Part shown: piece after piece, positions 1 through 8,234 of the stretch | How positions within the stretch are numbered: position 1 is the stretch's first letter | Layout: every line of letters starts with the position of its first letter | Origin: JAAYUD01 sp041907665 | GTDB taxonomy: Bacteria > Bacteroidota > Bacteroidia > Bacteroidales > Bacteroidaceae | Reading direction: 5' to 3' | DNA: 64,000 nucleotides | Assembly (NCBI GenBank): GCA_041907665.1 | Contig: JAYRGW010000010.1 | Span: forward strand, 1-64,000 | Program-made: the position numbers and the translations under genes | Notes under the pieces: model-generated | The model's database searches: none | What the model saw: only the letters and a program-made list of their open reading frames with translations | Told to the model about the DNA's origin: nothing

Positions 1-1
1 A

Positions 2-277
2 CGTTTAGTCAAAATTCTCGCTGACGGAGGATACAGAGGAACTCTCGCTGATTGGATATTGGATAAATTCGGATGGAAATTAGAGGTCGTTTTACGACCT
101 GATGAATGTCCCTCTAAATTTCAGGTTCTACCCAAACGCTGGATTGTGGAAAGAAGTTTTGCATGGCTTGAAAATTTCAGAAGGCTTACGATTGACTACG
201 AGTATCATGCAGAAACAGCTGTGGCTATGGTGCAATTGGCTTTCTGTAAAATCATGCTTAATAAATATTACGATTAA
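2..277 (+). CDS. IS5-like transposase, C-terminal part (gene begins before the window)
   Basis: The reading frame is already open at base 2, so this is the 3' end of a transposase gene. The visible 91 residues carry ILADGGYRG near the left edge, which fits the second catalytic Asp of a DDE transposase, and VERSFAWLENFRRL about 50 residues on, which fits the catalytic Glu region of IS5-family (IS427-like) enzymes. It ends in a normal stop. The N-terminal half and first Asp lie outside the window, so whether the element is intact cannot be judged. The family is known to cut and join DNA at short terminal inverted repeats; a possible right end follows directly. Confidence 0.85.
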   Translation, partial: RLVKILADGGYRGTLADWILDKFGWKLEVVLRPDECPSKFQVLPKRWIVERSFAWLENFRRLTIDYEYHAETAVAMVQLAFCKIMLNKYYD

Positions 278-297
278 TTTTTAAACAGCTTCTTAAA
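278..297. mobile_element. Probable right terminal repeat of the IS5-like element
   Basis: Directly after the transposase stop comes TTTTTAAACAGCTTCTTA. Its reverse complement has the AAGCTGTTTAAAAA form seen at ends of many IS5-family elements. The left end is outside the window, so the pairing cannot be confirmed. Confidence 0.45.
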
Positions 298-468
298 TGT
301 ACATATAATTTTATTAACTGATAAACAGTCAGAGAGTGGTTACAATAGAGATATTTTAAAAGTTACTGAATATGTTACACATATAAATTAAAGAATAAGA
401 ATGAAAAATAGGATATAGAAGTACTTCATGCAAACATTTATATTTATAGAAAAAATTTATAAAATAAG

Positions 469-1158
469 ATGAAATCTATAATAAAATTAATCTTATATTT
501 AGGAGAAATTTTGCTGCTTTTCTCGTGCCAGCCCCAACGAAATATAGCAGGTAAATATACAATCATTCAACATGGAAAATATCCAAAAATTATTCCGGTT
601 ACTTGTTATGTTGAATTAAAGAGTGATAGTACATTTACATATAATTACAGCATCGGTTTTCATAGAAAAGTATCGACAGGATTTTGGAAAGTAGAGAAAA
701 ATAATAAGCAAATAATAATTAATAGTTTTATACAAGATCTTCACAATATCCCCATTATCGTGACGGAAGCTAAAAGTAGCTATAACTCCTTTCCTTTGAT
801 TGTTTTTAATAATCCACTAAAATTAGACACCTCTGTCAAATGGATTTTGAATATAAATGACGTAGATTATCCTTTGAATACTGACAGCTTAGTTCTAGAG
901 AAAGAAAACATTATCAAAAAAATCCATTTGACAGGATACATTACTCCTATAGACAGTATGCATATAATCCCCATTCCTTTGCAATATGTAATACAAAGCA
1001 AACAATATAATACAATAGGATCAAATAGTAATGTATATCGTATTACGTTCCCATCGTTTGTTAATTATGATATATTCTACTATAAATCATTGTGTAATCA
1101 TTTGACATGGAATCGAAAAGCACTGTTGTTTGAAGGGATAAAGTTGAAAAAGGAATAA
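469..1158 (+). CDS. Hypothetical lipoprotein
   Basis: A 229-residue protein with an N-terminal hydrophobic segment ending in LLLFSC, a good signal peptidase II lipobox, so it is probably anchored in the inner or outer membrane facing the periplasm. The rest is rich in beta-type residues and Lys/Asn/Ile, with no motif I recognise. The start was chosen because the signal peptide begins at this ATG. It stands alone, 190 bases after the IS element, and is more AT-rich than most of the window, which would fit an accessory gene. No function can be assigned. Confidence 0.7.
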   Translation: MKSIIKLILYLGEILLLFSCQPQRNIAGKYTIIQHGKYPKIIPVTCYVELKSDSTFTYNYSIGFHRKVSTGFWKVEKNNKQIIINSFIQDLHNIPIIVTEAKSSYNSFPLIVFNNPLKLDTSVKWILNINDVDYPLNTDSLVLEKENIIKKIHLTGYITPIDSMHIIPIPLQYVIQSKQYNTIGSNSNVYRITFPSFVNYDIFYYKSLCNHLTWNRKALLFEGIKLKKE

Positions 1159-1264
1159 GCCTAATAACATAATACATAAAGCTTATTTTTGCTACATATA
1201 TGACTTTAAATTAAGATACAATTATCCTATAACTCGCCAGAAAATCACTATTAGGCATAAACCA

Positions 1265-1786
1265 ATGAAAAGAATTCTATTACTTATTTCAGTTGTATTT
1301 GCATTAAATATATTTGCTCAGAAAGTCAACTATAAAACAAATAGTTATACTTATACAATAGGGAAATCTAAATACCTTGTTATAAATCTCAATGTTGTGA
1401 ATTCAAGTGACTATAAAATACTTTTATGGCTAGATAATAATATGAATGGCAATCAAAATGTAAAGGTTAAATTACATGATTACTTTTTTAAATGTAAAGG
1501 CGATTTTTCTTTATCAAATATTATCAGTGAATATGGAAGTACTATTGAAAATGTTTTTACAGATATTTATTACACTTTCTATAAAATAATTGAGCCTCAA
1601 AAAGCTTTCTGTATTACCATTCTGTGCAAGCTAAACAATTCAAAAGCCGGTATAAAAATAATTGAAGAATTGAAACATCAAATTGTAGTAGTATCAGAAA
1701 AAGATCTTAAAAACACTGATATAAAATTTTATAACTTCAACGATTTAAAAGCGATGTCTTATAAAGAAGAACAAATCACACATTAA
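1265..1786 (+). CDS. Hypothetical secreted protein
   Basis: A 173-residue protein starting MKRILLLISVVFALNIFAQ, a typical Bacteroidota signal peptide with cleavage after the A-Q region. The mature part has no recognisable domain and few charged motifs. It follows the lipoprotein gene on the same strand with a 106-base gap and has similar AT-rich codon use, so the two may belong to one locus. A role in the periplasm or outer surface is inferred only from the signal peptide. Confidence 0.65.
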   Translation: MKRILLLISVVFALNIFAQKVNYKTNSYTYTIGKSKYLVINLNVVNSSDYKILLWLDNNMNGNQNVKVKLHDYFFKCKGDFSLSNIISEYGSTIENVFTDIYYTFYKIIEPQKAFCITILCKLNNSKAGIKIIEELKHQIVVVSEKDLKNTDIKFYNFNDLKAMSYKEEQITH

Positions 1787-1857
1787 GTTCAACAGATATA
1801 TTATATCCAAAAGATATGAAGATACACAAAAAATAATCTTATACAAGTCTTCGAAAC

Positions 1858-1979
1858 AGACGTATGTCACCACCATAACTAACGGATGTTACTGCGGTAA
1901 CTAACAGAAGTTATCCTAACAACTAACGTTAGTTTCGCGTGCAACATCCGTTAGTTACCGCTGCGACATACGGTTGATT
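1858..1979. repeat. Dispersed palindromic repeat, family C, copy 1
   Basis: About 120 bases that match the reverse complement of 39006-39131, with scattered differences. Both copies contain the perfect palindrome AACTAACGTTAGTT at the centre and begin or end with CGTATGT / ACATACG words. The arms of this copy have diverged, whereas those at 39 kb are perfect. Confidence 0.8.
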
Positions 1980-2010
1980 TTTTGCAAGGCAAAACAAGTG
2001 TACAGCCGCC

Positions 2011-2100
2011 GTTGTCGTATGTTAGTTTTTTCGGTGACGTCCTTATGTTTTCGGAAAAACTAACATACGACAACAATTTTAGGAACATATGTCGTTTTGG
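2011..2100. repeat. Dispersed palindromic repeat, family A, copy 1
   Basis: Perfect 20-bp inverted arms at 2011-2030 and 2055-2074, starting GTTGTCGTATGTTAG, with a loop containing GACGTCCTTATG. A shared tail ATTTTTAGG-NN-CATATG follows. Further copies lie at 32308 and 58444 in the same orientation. Confidence 0.85.
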
Positions 2101-2510
2101 AAGGACAAAGACAATACAGATTTGTTGAAGTCGCCGGTTCTTACTGATACTTAAAACTACCTCGTGTAGATATGTAAAACCTCGTTTTTTCTATTCTAGT
2201 TACAGAAACGTTTCTGTCACCGTTACTGACTGTATATCAGTATTGTACGTGTGCACGACGCAAAAATGGGACACGAAAAACATGTCTTCTCTCAGAGAAT
2301 CAATGCGTTATGATTTCTCTCAAATTTGCCCTGATAATGGGCGACACAAGGGGGTACTAAAAGTTGGCGTACGAGAATTATTTTTTCGACTCTGTTTTCA
2401 GAAGTGAACATGGAGAGCAAAACCGATACTATTTTAACCATACCGAAGTGATACTTTCAAATGCGCGGAATCTACACTTAGTTTTCGAAAAATGATAACG
2501 ACGAACATAA

Positions 2511-2574
2511 AAATTCATAAGGACGAAACTAAAAGTTTGTAACTAGAAACATTTAGTTTCGTCCTTATGAATTT
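2511..2574. repeat. Perfect 23-bp inverted repeat, family E, copy 1
   Basis: The arms at 2511-2533 and 2552-2574 are exact reverse complements and contain CATAAGGACGAAACTAAA, separated by 18 bases. An imperfect relative lies at 59052-59140. The word CGTCCTTATG is shared with the loop of family A. There is no T run after either arm, so an ordinary terminator is unlikely. Confidence 0.8.
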
Positions 2575-2887
2575 CTCACTGTCTATCAATTAATTACATC
2601 CAACGCGTCTATATTGTGGCTCTAATTCGAGTTACATTCGAGCGATGGAACAATAGCAAAAATAGTGGGCTACAATAGTCTATAGCCGATGTTTGGATAA
2701 GAAAGTTTCAGAATATCAGAGAATGTTCATTTTGAAATATGTGCTGAAAATGATTTTTCACAAGACATTATATCGTCTTTTTCTTATGCTTAAAAGGGGT
2801 GATTACTCCAATTATTTATAAGAAATAAGACAACATATATGCGGCTATTCATCCATTCTTTTTTTTAGCAATACAATTCTATTTTCA

Positions 2888-3074
2888 ACCTTTGTCACTT
2901 CAGTATGACACCATTATGCATTATCCTACAGCATGTTAACGATGTACCATATACAACGCCAGCGAAAAGAGGTCTCAAAATCGAAGCAAGAGTATATTGT
3001 AGGAACGTTATTTCCAGTAGGGGCCTATTTAGACTCAATCTAAATGGTGGTCCACAGATATCTGAGTGGCCGAT
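2888..3074. repeat. Dispersed 187-base repeat, family B, copy 1
   Basis: Aligns over its full length with 58615-58801 without needing net gaps. Conserved blocks include ACCTTTGTCACT, CCATATACAACGCCAGC and AGGAACGTTATTTCC. Both copies contain a small hairpin near the 3' end (ATTTAGA...TCTAAAT) whose loop-proximal bases differ between copies. Confidence 0.8.
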
Positions 3075-3228
3075 TTATGCATAGTCGAGAGTGTGGGCTG
3101 ATCAGTAAAAGTCAGTGGGCTAAACATAAATATTATTAATAGTACCTGACATAAATAAAGTCTCTCTTTATTTGTAAAATCATTTTTTTTGTTTAATTTT
3201 GACAAAACTAATATTTAAATTTATTGTC

Positions 3229-3945
3229 ATGAAACGTTCATTACTATTACTATTACTTATTCCTTTAATCACATCATCAGCATTTGCAACCGATAAAGAC
3301 TTATCAAAAAACACTAATGCCGAACGTTTGACAACAAATATCGTTCAAAAAGCTCTTTGCATGCCCGCAACAAGAATAGAAACAAACGACTACAACCAAT
3401 TCGTTTACAGTTCGACTACAAACAAGACAAATCACAACAAAGATAGTATCTATGCCGATGCATCCATTATGGAACATCTAAAGGCCTTTTTATCGATAAA
3501 AGAGAATGCGGATTCAGTGCAACGGTTTATAGACACACACCGCTTAAAAAACAAAGATAAGATTGCGGTCCGCAATAAAATAAAGACTATCAAAACACCA
3601 AACAATATTGTATCTCGTTTTAATTCTTTATTTTCCAGTTGGGAATATTTCATCAATACAGAAGCTCGAATCGCTTATAGCAACGACTTGGAAGACAGAA
3701 AAGAGTCTGAATACTACTCGCAGTTACTACAAATGGGCAAAGATATACTACCTTTGGTTGTAGAGAAGATGCTTGACAAAAAGTACTTTTATTCCATAAT
3801 ATTGTATGACGATTTACAGGGAAACGATCCTAAACTATGCTACAGACTTCAAGACAGAACAATAGTTGAAGTCCTTGCTGGTGAGCAAACTCGAGTAGCA
3901 AGGACTATATTAAAGTGGTATCACAATGCATCAGAATCTAAATAA
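3229..3945 (+). CDS. Hypothetical exported protein
   Basis: A 238-residue protein beginning MKRSLLLLLLIPLITSSAFA, a clear signal peptide. An upstream TTG start at 3199 was rejected because it would put ten residues before that signal. The mature part has a Ser/Asn-rich stretch, then an alpha-helical C-terminal half (about residues 140-238) with FNSLFSSWEYF and MGKDILPLVVEKMLDKKYFYSI. The latter resembles the short helical segments of proteins that test whether a unit is placed in all positions, but no family is certain. Its 3' end overlaps a broken macro-domain reading frame by about 20 bases, suggesting the gene's end was made by a rearrangement. Confidence 0.65.
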   Translation: MKRSLLLLLLIPLITSSAFATDKDLSKNTNAERLTTNIVQKALCMPATRIETNDYNQFVYSSTTNKTNHNKDSIYADASIMEHLKAFLSIKENADSVQRFIDTHRLKNKDKIAVRNKIKTIKTPNNIVSRFNSLFSSWEYFINTEARIAYSNDLEDRKESEYYSQLLQMGKDILPLVVEKMLDKKYFYSIILYDDLQGNDPKLCYRLQDRTIVEVLAGEQTRVARTILKWYHNASESK

Positions 3946-3955
3946 AAGCAAAAAC

Positions 3956-4138
3956 TGTATTAGTACAGGAGTTTATCATTTCCCCAAGGATGAAGCCTCA
4001 CGGATCGCTCTTAAAACTATTTCAAGCTTTCTGGCTCAGCTTTGTGATCAATCTTTGAAGGTTACTATTGTTTGTTTTGATAGAGATTCTGCAAGTTATT
4101 CCACGTTTGACACTCCTACAAACATTCGAATTCATTAA
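3956..4138 (+). pseudogene. Remnant of a macro-domain (ADP-ribose binding) protein gene
   Basis: The frame reads ISTGVYHFPKDEASRIALKT followed by a hydrophobic strand VTIVCFD. This is the conserved C-terminal third of YmdB-type macro domains: the ISTGVYGFP loop that holds ADP-ribose, then the helix and last strand. The first two-thirds, including the N-terminal strands and the NAAN-type Asn, are absent; the upstream DNA is the preceding hypothetical gene in another frame. A frame start exists at 3926 but gives a meaningless leader. It is almost certainly a non-functional fragment. Confidence 0.7.
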
Positions 4139-4151
4139 AACATCCAGAAAT

Positions 4152-4184
4152 AAAAAATGTCTGGAATTTTACATTCCAGACATT
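4152..4184 (-). terminator. Intrinsic terminator of tRNA-Asp
   Basis: Perfect 12-bp stem (4156-4167 with 4173-4184), 5-base loop, followed on the minus strand by a run of six T. It lies 8 bases past the tRNA 3' end. Confidence 0.85.
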
Positions 4185-4191
4185 CTATCTT

Positions 4192-4268
4192 TGGCGGTGC
4201 GTACGAGACTCGAACTCGTGACCCCATGCGTGACAGGCATGTATTCTAACCAACTGAACTAACGCACC
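4192..4268 (-). tRNA. tRNA-Asp (GTC)
   Basis: On the minus strand the sequence folds into a full cloverleaf: acceptor GGTGCGT with ACGCACC, anticodon loop CTGTCAC giving anticodon GTC, T arm GAGTTCGAGTCTC, discriminator G, and an encoded CCA. The length is 77 bases. It reads Asp codons GAC/GAT. Confidence 0.95.
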
Positions 4269-4745
4269 ATTTTTCTCTTTTGCGAGTGCAAAGGTAATAA
4301 ACTTTGCAATATATTCAAAGGATATTGAAGAAAATATATGCAGTTTTTTGAACTTTTTTTAGGATGAATTCATAACCTACTAGTAACCAATGTAAATGGA
4401 TAAACACTAATAATGGACATTAATTGAATGAAACAATCATAAGTTTTAGGAATAGTAGCATAATAAAATATAATGGCATAAAATATTAGAGTAGAGTCAA
4501 GATAGAAAAGGAAAAAAGAAGATAGTAAAAAAAAACAGTCCCACGATTCACATCGTAGTGACTGCACAACACAAACACAAAATAAAACACGACAAAACTA
4601 CTATGCAAGCATATTTGTTAAAGATAAAATCTTTTGTACTCCATTGCCCCTATTCACATAGCTGCAATAACGATAGCCAAATATGTGCTTCTTTATAAGA
4701 ATGAGATATCGTGTTGCATCTCATCCTTATATTGTCTCGCGAACA
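4269..4745. other. 477-base gap downstream of galE
   Basis: No convincing gene on either strand. It contains a weak stem ATGAGAT...ATCTCAT at 4701-4725 just past the galE stop, and a strong minus-strand terminator at 4527-4564. The stretch between them could be a long galE 3' untranslated region or a small RNA. Confidence 0.5.
4527..4564 (-). terminator. Strong intrinsic terminator, possibly of a small RNA
   Basis: Minus-strand stem CAGTCACTACGAT / ATCGTGGGACTG with a short loop, followed by nine T. It lies about 180 bases after the galE stop, far for a simple galE terminator. Confidence 0.7.
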
Positions 4746-5780
4746 TTACATAATGCCGCGTTCGCGAAGTTTCTTTTGCCAATTCCATGCCGAAAGCAAA
4801 GTATCTTCAATACTCGTGTCGGCTTTCCATCCTAATTCATTATTAGCATATTCTGGATTGGCCCATATTTGTTCGATATCACCGGCACGACGGTCGGTTA
4901 TCTCATAATTAAGTTTAACACCTGTTGCTTTTTCAAAAGCATGAATCAGTCCCAGAACAGACATTCCATTACCTGTCCCTAAATTGAATGCCTCAATATT
5001 GTTTTTCTGCTTCCCGTCTACAATACGATGTACAGCAGTAACATGCGCTTTTGCCAAATCTACAACGTTGATATAATCGCGAATACATGATCCATCAGGA
5101 GTATTATAATCGTCGCCAAATACTTTGAGCATTGGACGAATCCCCATAGCTGTCTGAGTGAGATAAGGGATAAGGTTTTGAGGAACACCATTAGGAAGCT
5201 CGCCTATCAATGCTGATGGATGTGCACCGATCGGATTGAAATAGCGAAGCATAATGACATTGATCGGAGCACCCGAATGTACAGTATCGCGAAGAATGTC
5301 TTCATTTATTTTCTTTGTATTACCGTATGGCGATTCTGCTTTCTTGAATGGAGCATCTTCGGCTACCGGAAGCTTATCTGGCTGTCCATATACAGTACAA
5401 GAAGAAGAAAACACAAATCCTCCCACTTTATGTACCTGCATTAAATCGAGCAAGTTGAGCAGTGATAAAACATTATTGCGATAATATAACAAAGGTTTTT
5501 GAACCGATTCTCCTACTGCTTTGCTAGCAGCAAAGTGAATGATAGCTTTAATTCCAGTATAGCGCTTAAAAATATCATCAAGAGCATTGTAATCGCGACA
5601 ATCCTGTTGTTCGAATGCCGGACGTATACCCGTTATCTTTTCGATATTATCGACGACATCGGCACTTGAATTGGATAGGTCATCTACAATAACGACCTCA
5701 TATCCGGCGTTTTGGAGCTCTACTACAGTATGAGATCCAATATAACCCGTACCTCCTGTCACTAAAATTCTATCTTTCAT
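4746..5780 (-). CDS. galE: UDP-glucose 4-epimerase
   Basis: Interconverts UDP-glucose and UDP-galactose in the cytoplasm using tightly bound NAD+ (Leloir pathway and supply of sugar nucleotides for surface glycans). The 344-residue protein has the Rossmann motif GGTGYIGSH at about residues 8-16, the short-chain dehydrogenase YxxxK pair in SPYGNTK near residue 150, and conserved SSSCTVYGQP and LRYFNPIGAHP segments. The start at MKDRILVTGG is preferred over an ATG 16 codons upstream because the family begins here. No partner gene is adjacent; the next gene on the strand, an outer membrane protein, is 100 bases upstream. Confidence 0.95.
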   Translation of the reverse strand: MKDRILVTGGTGYIGSHTVVELQNAGYEVVIVDDLSNSSADVVDNIEKITGIRPAFEQQDCRDYNALDDIFKRYTGIKAIIHFAASKAVGESVQKPLLYYRNNVLSLLNLLDLMQVHKVGGFVFSSSCTVYGQPDKLPVAEDAPFKKAESPYGNTKKINEDILRDTVHSGAPINVIMLRYFNPIGAHPSALIGELPNGVPQNLIPYLTQTAMGIRPMLKVFGDDYNTPDGSCIRDYINVVDLAKAHVTAVHRIVDGKQKNNIEAFNLGTGNGMSVLGLIHAFEKATGVKLNYEITDRRAGDIEQIWANPEYANNELGWKADTSIEDTLLSAWNWQKKLRERGIM

Positions 5781-5884
5781 TTTATTTAAATTTGTTTTAT
5801 TAGCCGATGCGAAATTAAGAATATTCATTCGAATATAAAAGCACTTGGCATTATTTTTCTGTTAGATATTTTTCACTCAAACAA

Positions 5885-7303
5885 TTACCAAGCATAATTT
5901 ATACCAAAACTCAAGTACTCTTTAATCTGAAAATAGCTGGACCCTTCTACTGGAGTTGCAGAATCATCATATCGTCCATGAACAAAAAGTTGAGCAGACA
6001 AATATTTGTTTAACAAAAAGTTAAACGTATTCTCCCATTCGGCTTGTGAAGTTGTATAATCAGTAAAATAATACAGACGGGATGTCCATGCTACAGTCGG
6101 AATAATTTGCCAAGTCCATGTCGAAGTTAATTTAGAACCAAATAGATTAAGAGACTTTCTTCCGTCTTTTAAACCATAAGTTGTCTGATTAACTCGATCA
6201 TCACCTACATAACGCCAATTGTAAGCCAATGGAGATAATAATAATGAGAAATCAAGCTTCTTGGTCTTGATCTTGTAATCCATACCAATACTCAATATTA
6301 AATTGGCCGGTGACATAAAAGCAGCTAGAACATCATTGGTATTCTTTTTATAAGAGTTACTAAATTGCGTATTGAATTCACCAGATATAGTATAGTACCA
6401 ACGCTTCGAAGCCTGGACGCCAAGTTTACTATATATTCGCAGCAGATCATTTGATACCAAATATTTATGACATGTATCAGATGGTGAAGATGTTATACCA
6501 TATTTTGCTTCAAGCAAATTGTCCCATTGTACTTTCTCATTATCATTATAATTTGCCTTAAGAGCTAAGTACCCTAGTGCCGTATTAGTACTTTCACCTC
6601 CCTTATACCAATTACCAGAAACATAGTTTTGAGTCATTTGTAATGATATATTGCCACCATAAGTCCACCAATTAGGTTTGTATGACATAAGAGAAGCCTT
6701 TCCCAAATTTTCTTCTTTAGTCTCTTGTTTGAATAAATTAGCAAATTTGGTCTTCTGCACCGGAGCAGCAGAAATATTACTATGAAATAGCTCACGGCTC
6801 ATCACTTGACTCTCCGTCGTTTGAATAGCTTGATAGTTTTTCAAGTATAAATTGAGTAATGTTTTATTGACCTGTATATTGGCCAGCTTATAATCATTGA
6901 TGCTAAAGATGGAGTCCAATGGAGAAATAGTATCTATACTATTTTTTTCTACTAGATCAGGCATTTTCCAGTTTAATGTGGAAATCGATTCCATCGGAGC
7001 ATAGTAATAAGTAGGAGTAACAAAAAGCCTATAATATTTCGGATTATAGTCAATTGTAGCAGCCAATGAGTCTGTCATGATGGGCATACTCAATATATCT
7101 TTAACATACAAACTAGAAAGGCTGTCTTGCTGAACACTATTTTTTTGATCGGTAACCAAAGGTGGTGGCATATATCGACCAACAAAAGAATTGAAAACAT
7201 TTATTCGATCTGCCGAATAAGAAATTAACACAGAATTTGACGGTTTCGAAGAAGCCGATAATAATGTCGTTAAAAACAAACAGAATATTAATATTTTTTT
7301 CAT
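5885..7303 (-). CDS. DUF3078 outer membrane beta-barrel protein
   Basis: A 472-residue exported protein with signal peptide MKKILIFCLFLTTLLSASS. The C-terminal 260 residues hold alternating amphipathic strands and the DUF3078-type signature WWTYGGNISLQMTQNYVSGN followed by KGGESTNTAL, and end in an aromatic residue (NYAW), as expected for a barrel inserted by the BAM complex. The N-terminal 200 residues are Ser/Thr-rich and variable. The role of the family is not known to me. A strong ribosome binding site (GGGAGGAG) precedes the start, and a -7 promoter element lies just upstream. Confidence 0.8.
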   Translation of the reverse strand: MKKILIFCLFLTTLLSASSKPSNSVLISYSADRINVFNSFVGRYMPPPLVTDQKNSVQQDSLSSLYVKDILSMPIMTDSLAATIDYNPKYYRLFVTPTYYYAPMESISTLNWKMPDLVEKNSIDTISPLDSIFSINDYKLANIQVNKTLLNLYLKNYQAIQTTESQVMSRELFHSNISAAPVQKTKFANLFKQETKEENLGKASLMSYKPNWWTYGGNISLQMTQNYVSGNWYKGGESTNTALGYLALKANYNDNEKVQWDNLLEAKYGITSSPSDTCHKYLVSNDLLRIYSKLGVQASKRWYYTISGEFNTQFSNSYKKNTNDVLAAFMSPANLILSIGMDYKIKTKKLDFSLLLSPLAYNWRYVGDDRVNQTTYGLKDGRKSLNLFGSKLTSTWTWQIIPTVAWTSRLYYFTDYTTSQAEWENTFNFLLNKYLSAQLFVHGRYDDSATPVEGSSYFQIKEYLSFGINYAW

Positions 7304-7324
7304 CTCCTCCCTTTATTTTGAATG

Positions 7325-7332
7325 CAAATATA
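7325..7332 (-). promoter_or_regulatory. -7 promoter element for the DUF3078 gene
   Basis: TATATTTG on the minus strand matches the Bacteroides TAnnTTTG element, 22 bases upstream of the start codon. No clear -33 element was seen. Confidence 0.5.
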
Positions 7333-7514
7333 ATCAAGATAAACCTATATAGAAAAGTCTTTAAGCGTTTTTTAATTATTAATAATGAAGAACATCAAAC
7401 GATAACGTCTGACTACCTTGTTACGTTACAAAATTTAGATAAATTAGTTATTAAATACGCAATATTCATATCGTATGAATATCATATTAAGCACAAAAAG
7501 TCTTTTTTCGTAAT

Positions 7515-8222
7515 TTATAAGTATAAATAAAAATCATGCATTAATGCCTTAAAGTTGTCAGTATATGTCCCATCATCCGAATGAATAAGCAACACCTCTT
7601 GTTGAGCAGGTCGTTTGTTTGCAGAAAATACTAATACAGAACGTTTGGAAGGCTTCTCTCGCTTGGAATAAATTGTTATTTGAGAGGACAAGTATAATCC
7701 GTATAAATACGCTGTATCTACAAAACATTGAACTTGTGAAGTTGGAATAATAACTGTGAATAATCCTGTATCCAACAATAAAAGACGAACTTGCCTAAGC
7801 AAAGCATCAAAAGTTAATGAATCGGTATGGCGTGCCATATTCCGAAGAGGATCATGGCATTTCAGATCTTCCGTATAAAAGGGCGGATTGGATACAATAC
7901 AATCAAACTTCTGTAGAAATTGGTAATGATTAAAATCCCCATTTATAATATTAATTCTTTCTTTCCATGCGGAGGCTGCTACATTTTCCTCGGCCTGCTT
8001 TGAAGCCTCATCATCTATTTCTATAGTAGTAATTTTAGCGATGTCATTGCGTTGAGCCAACATTAATGCAATAATTCCGGTACCTGTGCCAATATCGAGA
8101 ATGCTATTTGCACTTTTTACCGAAGCCATAGCACCAAGCAAAACACTATCGGTGCCAACCTTCATGGCACATCTATCTTGATGTATTGTAAACTTTTTGA
8201 ATTGAAAGTATGAGTTTGCCAT
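7515..8222 (-). CDS. trmN6: tRNA1(Val) adenine-37 N6-methyltransferase
   Basis: Transfers a methyl group from S-adenosylmethionine to N6 of A37 next to the anticodon of tRNA-Val. The 235-residue protein has the SAM-binding motif DIGTGTGI at residues 43-50 and the N6-adenine methyltransferase catalytic motif NPPFY at 112-116. The N-terminal FKKFTIHQDRCAMKVGTDSVLLG block is typical of the TrmN6/YfiC family. It starts 13 bases after the stop of the AbgT transporter gene on the same strand, so it may be read through from that operon. Confidence 0.92.
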   Translation of the reverse strand: MANSYFQFKKFTIHQDRCAMKVGTDSVLLGAMASVKSANSILDIGTGTGIIALMLAQRNDIAKITTIEIDDEASKQAEENVAASAWKERINIINGDFNHYQFLQKFDCIVSNPPFYTEDLKCHDPLRNMARHTDSLTFDALLRQVRLLLLDTGLFTVIIPTSQVQCFVDTAYLYGLYLSSQITIYSKREKPSKRSVLVFSANKRPAQQEVLLIHSDDGTYTDNFKALMHDFYLYL

Positions 8223-8234
8223 AAAATACAGATT

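Larger units (their letters stand above)
1787..3228. other. 1.4-kb gene-free, repeat-rich gap
   Basis: No open frame here looks coding on either strand. The gap holds four palindromic or dispersed repeats listed separately (1858, 2011, 2511 and 2888). It also has a perfect 16-bp palindrome ACAGAAACGTTTCTGT at 2202-2217 followed by shorter palindromes around 2233 and 2252. Parts of the gap reappear at 32.3, 39.0 and 58.4-58.8 kb. Confidence 0.7.

Noticed and set aside
2511..2574. The perfect 23-bp hairpin as a terminator of the 1265-1786 gene
   Set aside because: It is 725 bases away from the gene and lacks a T run on either side.
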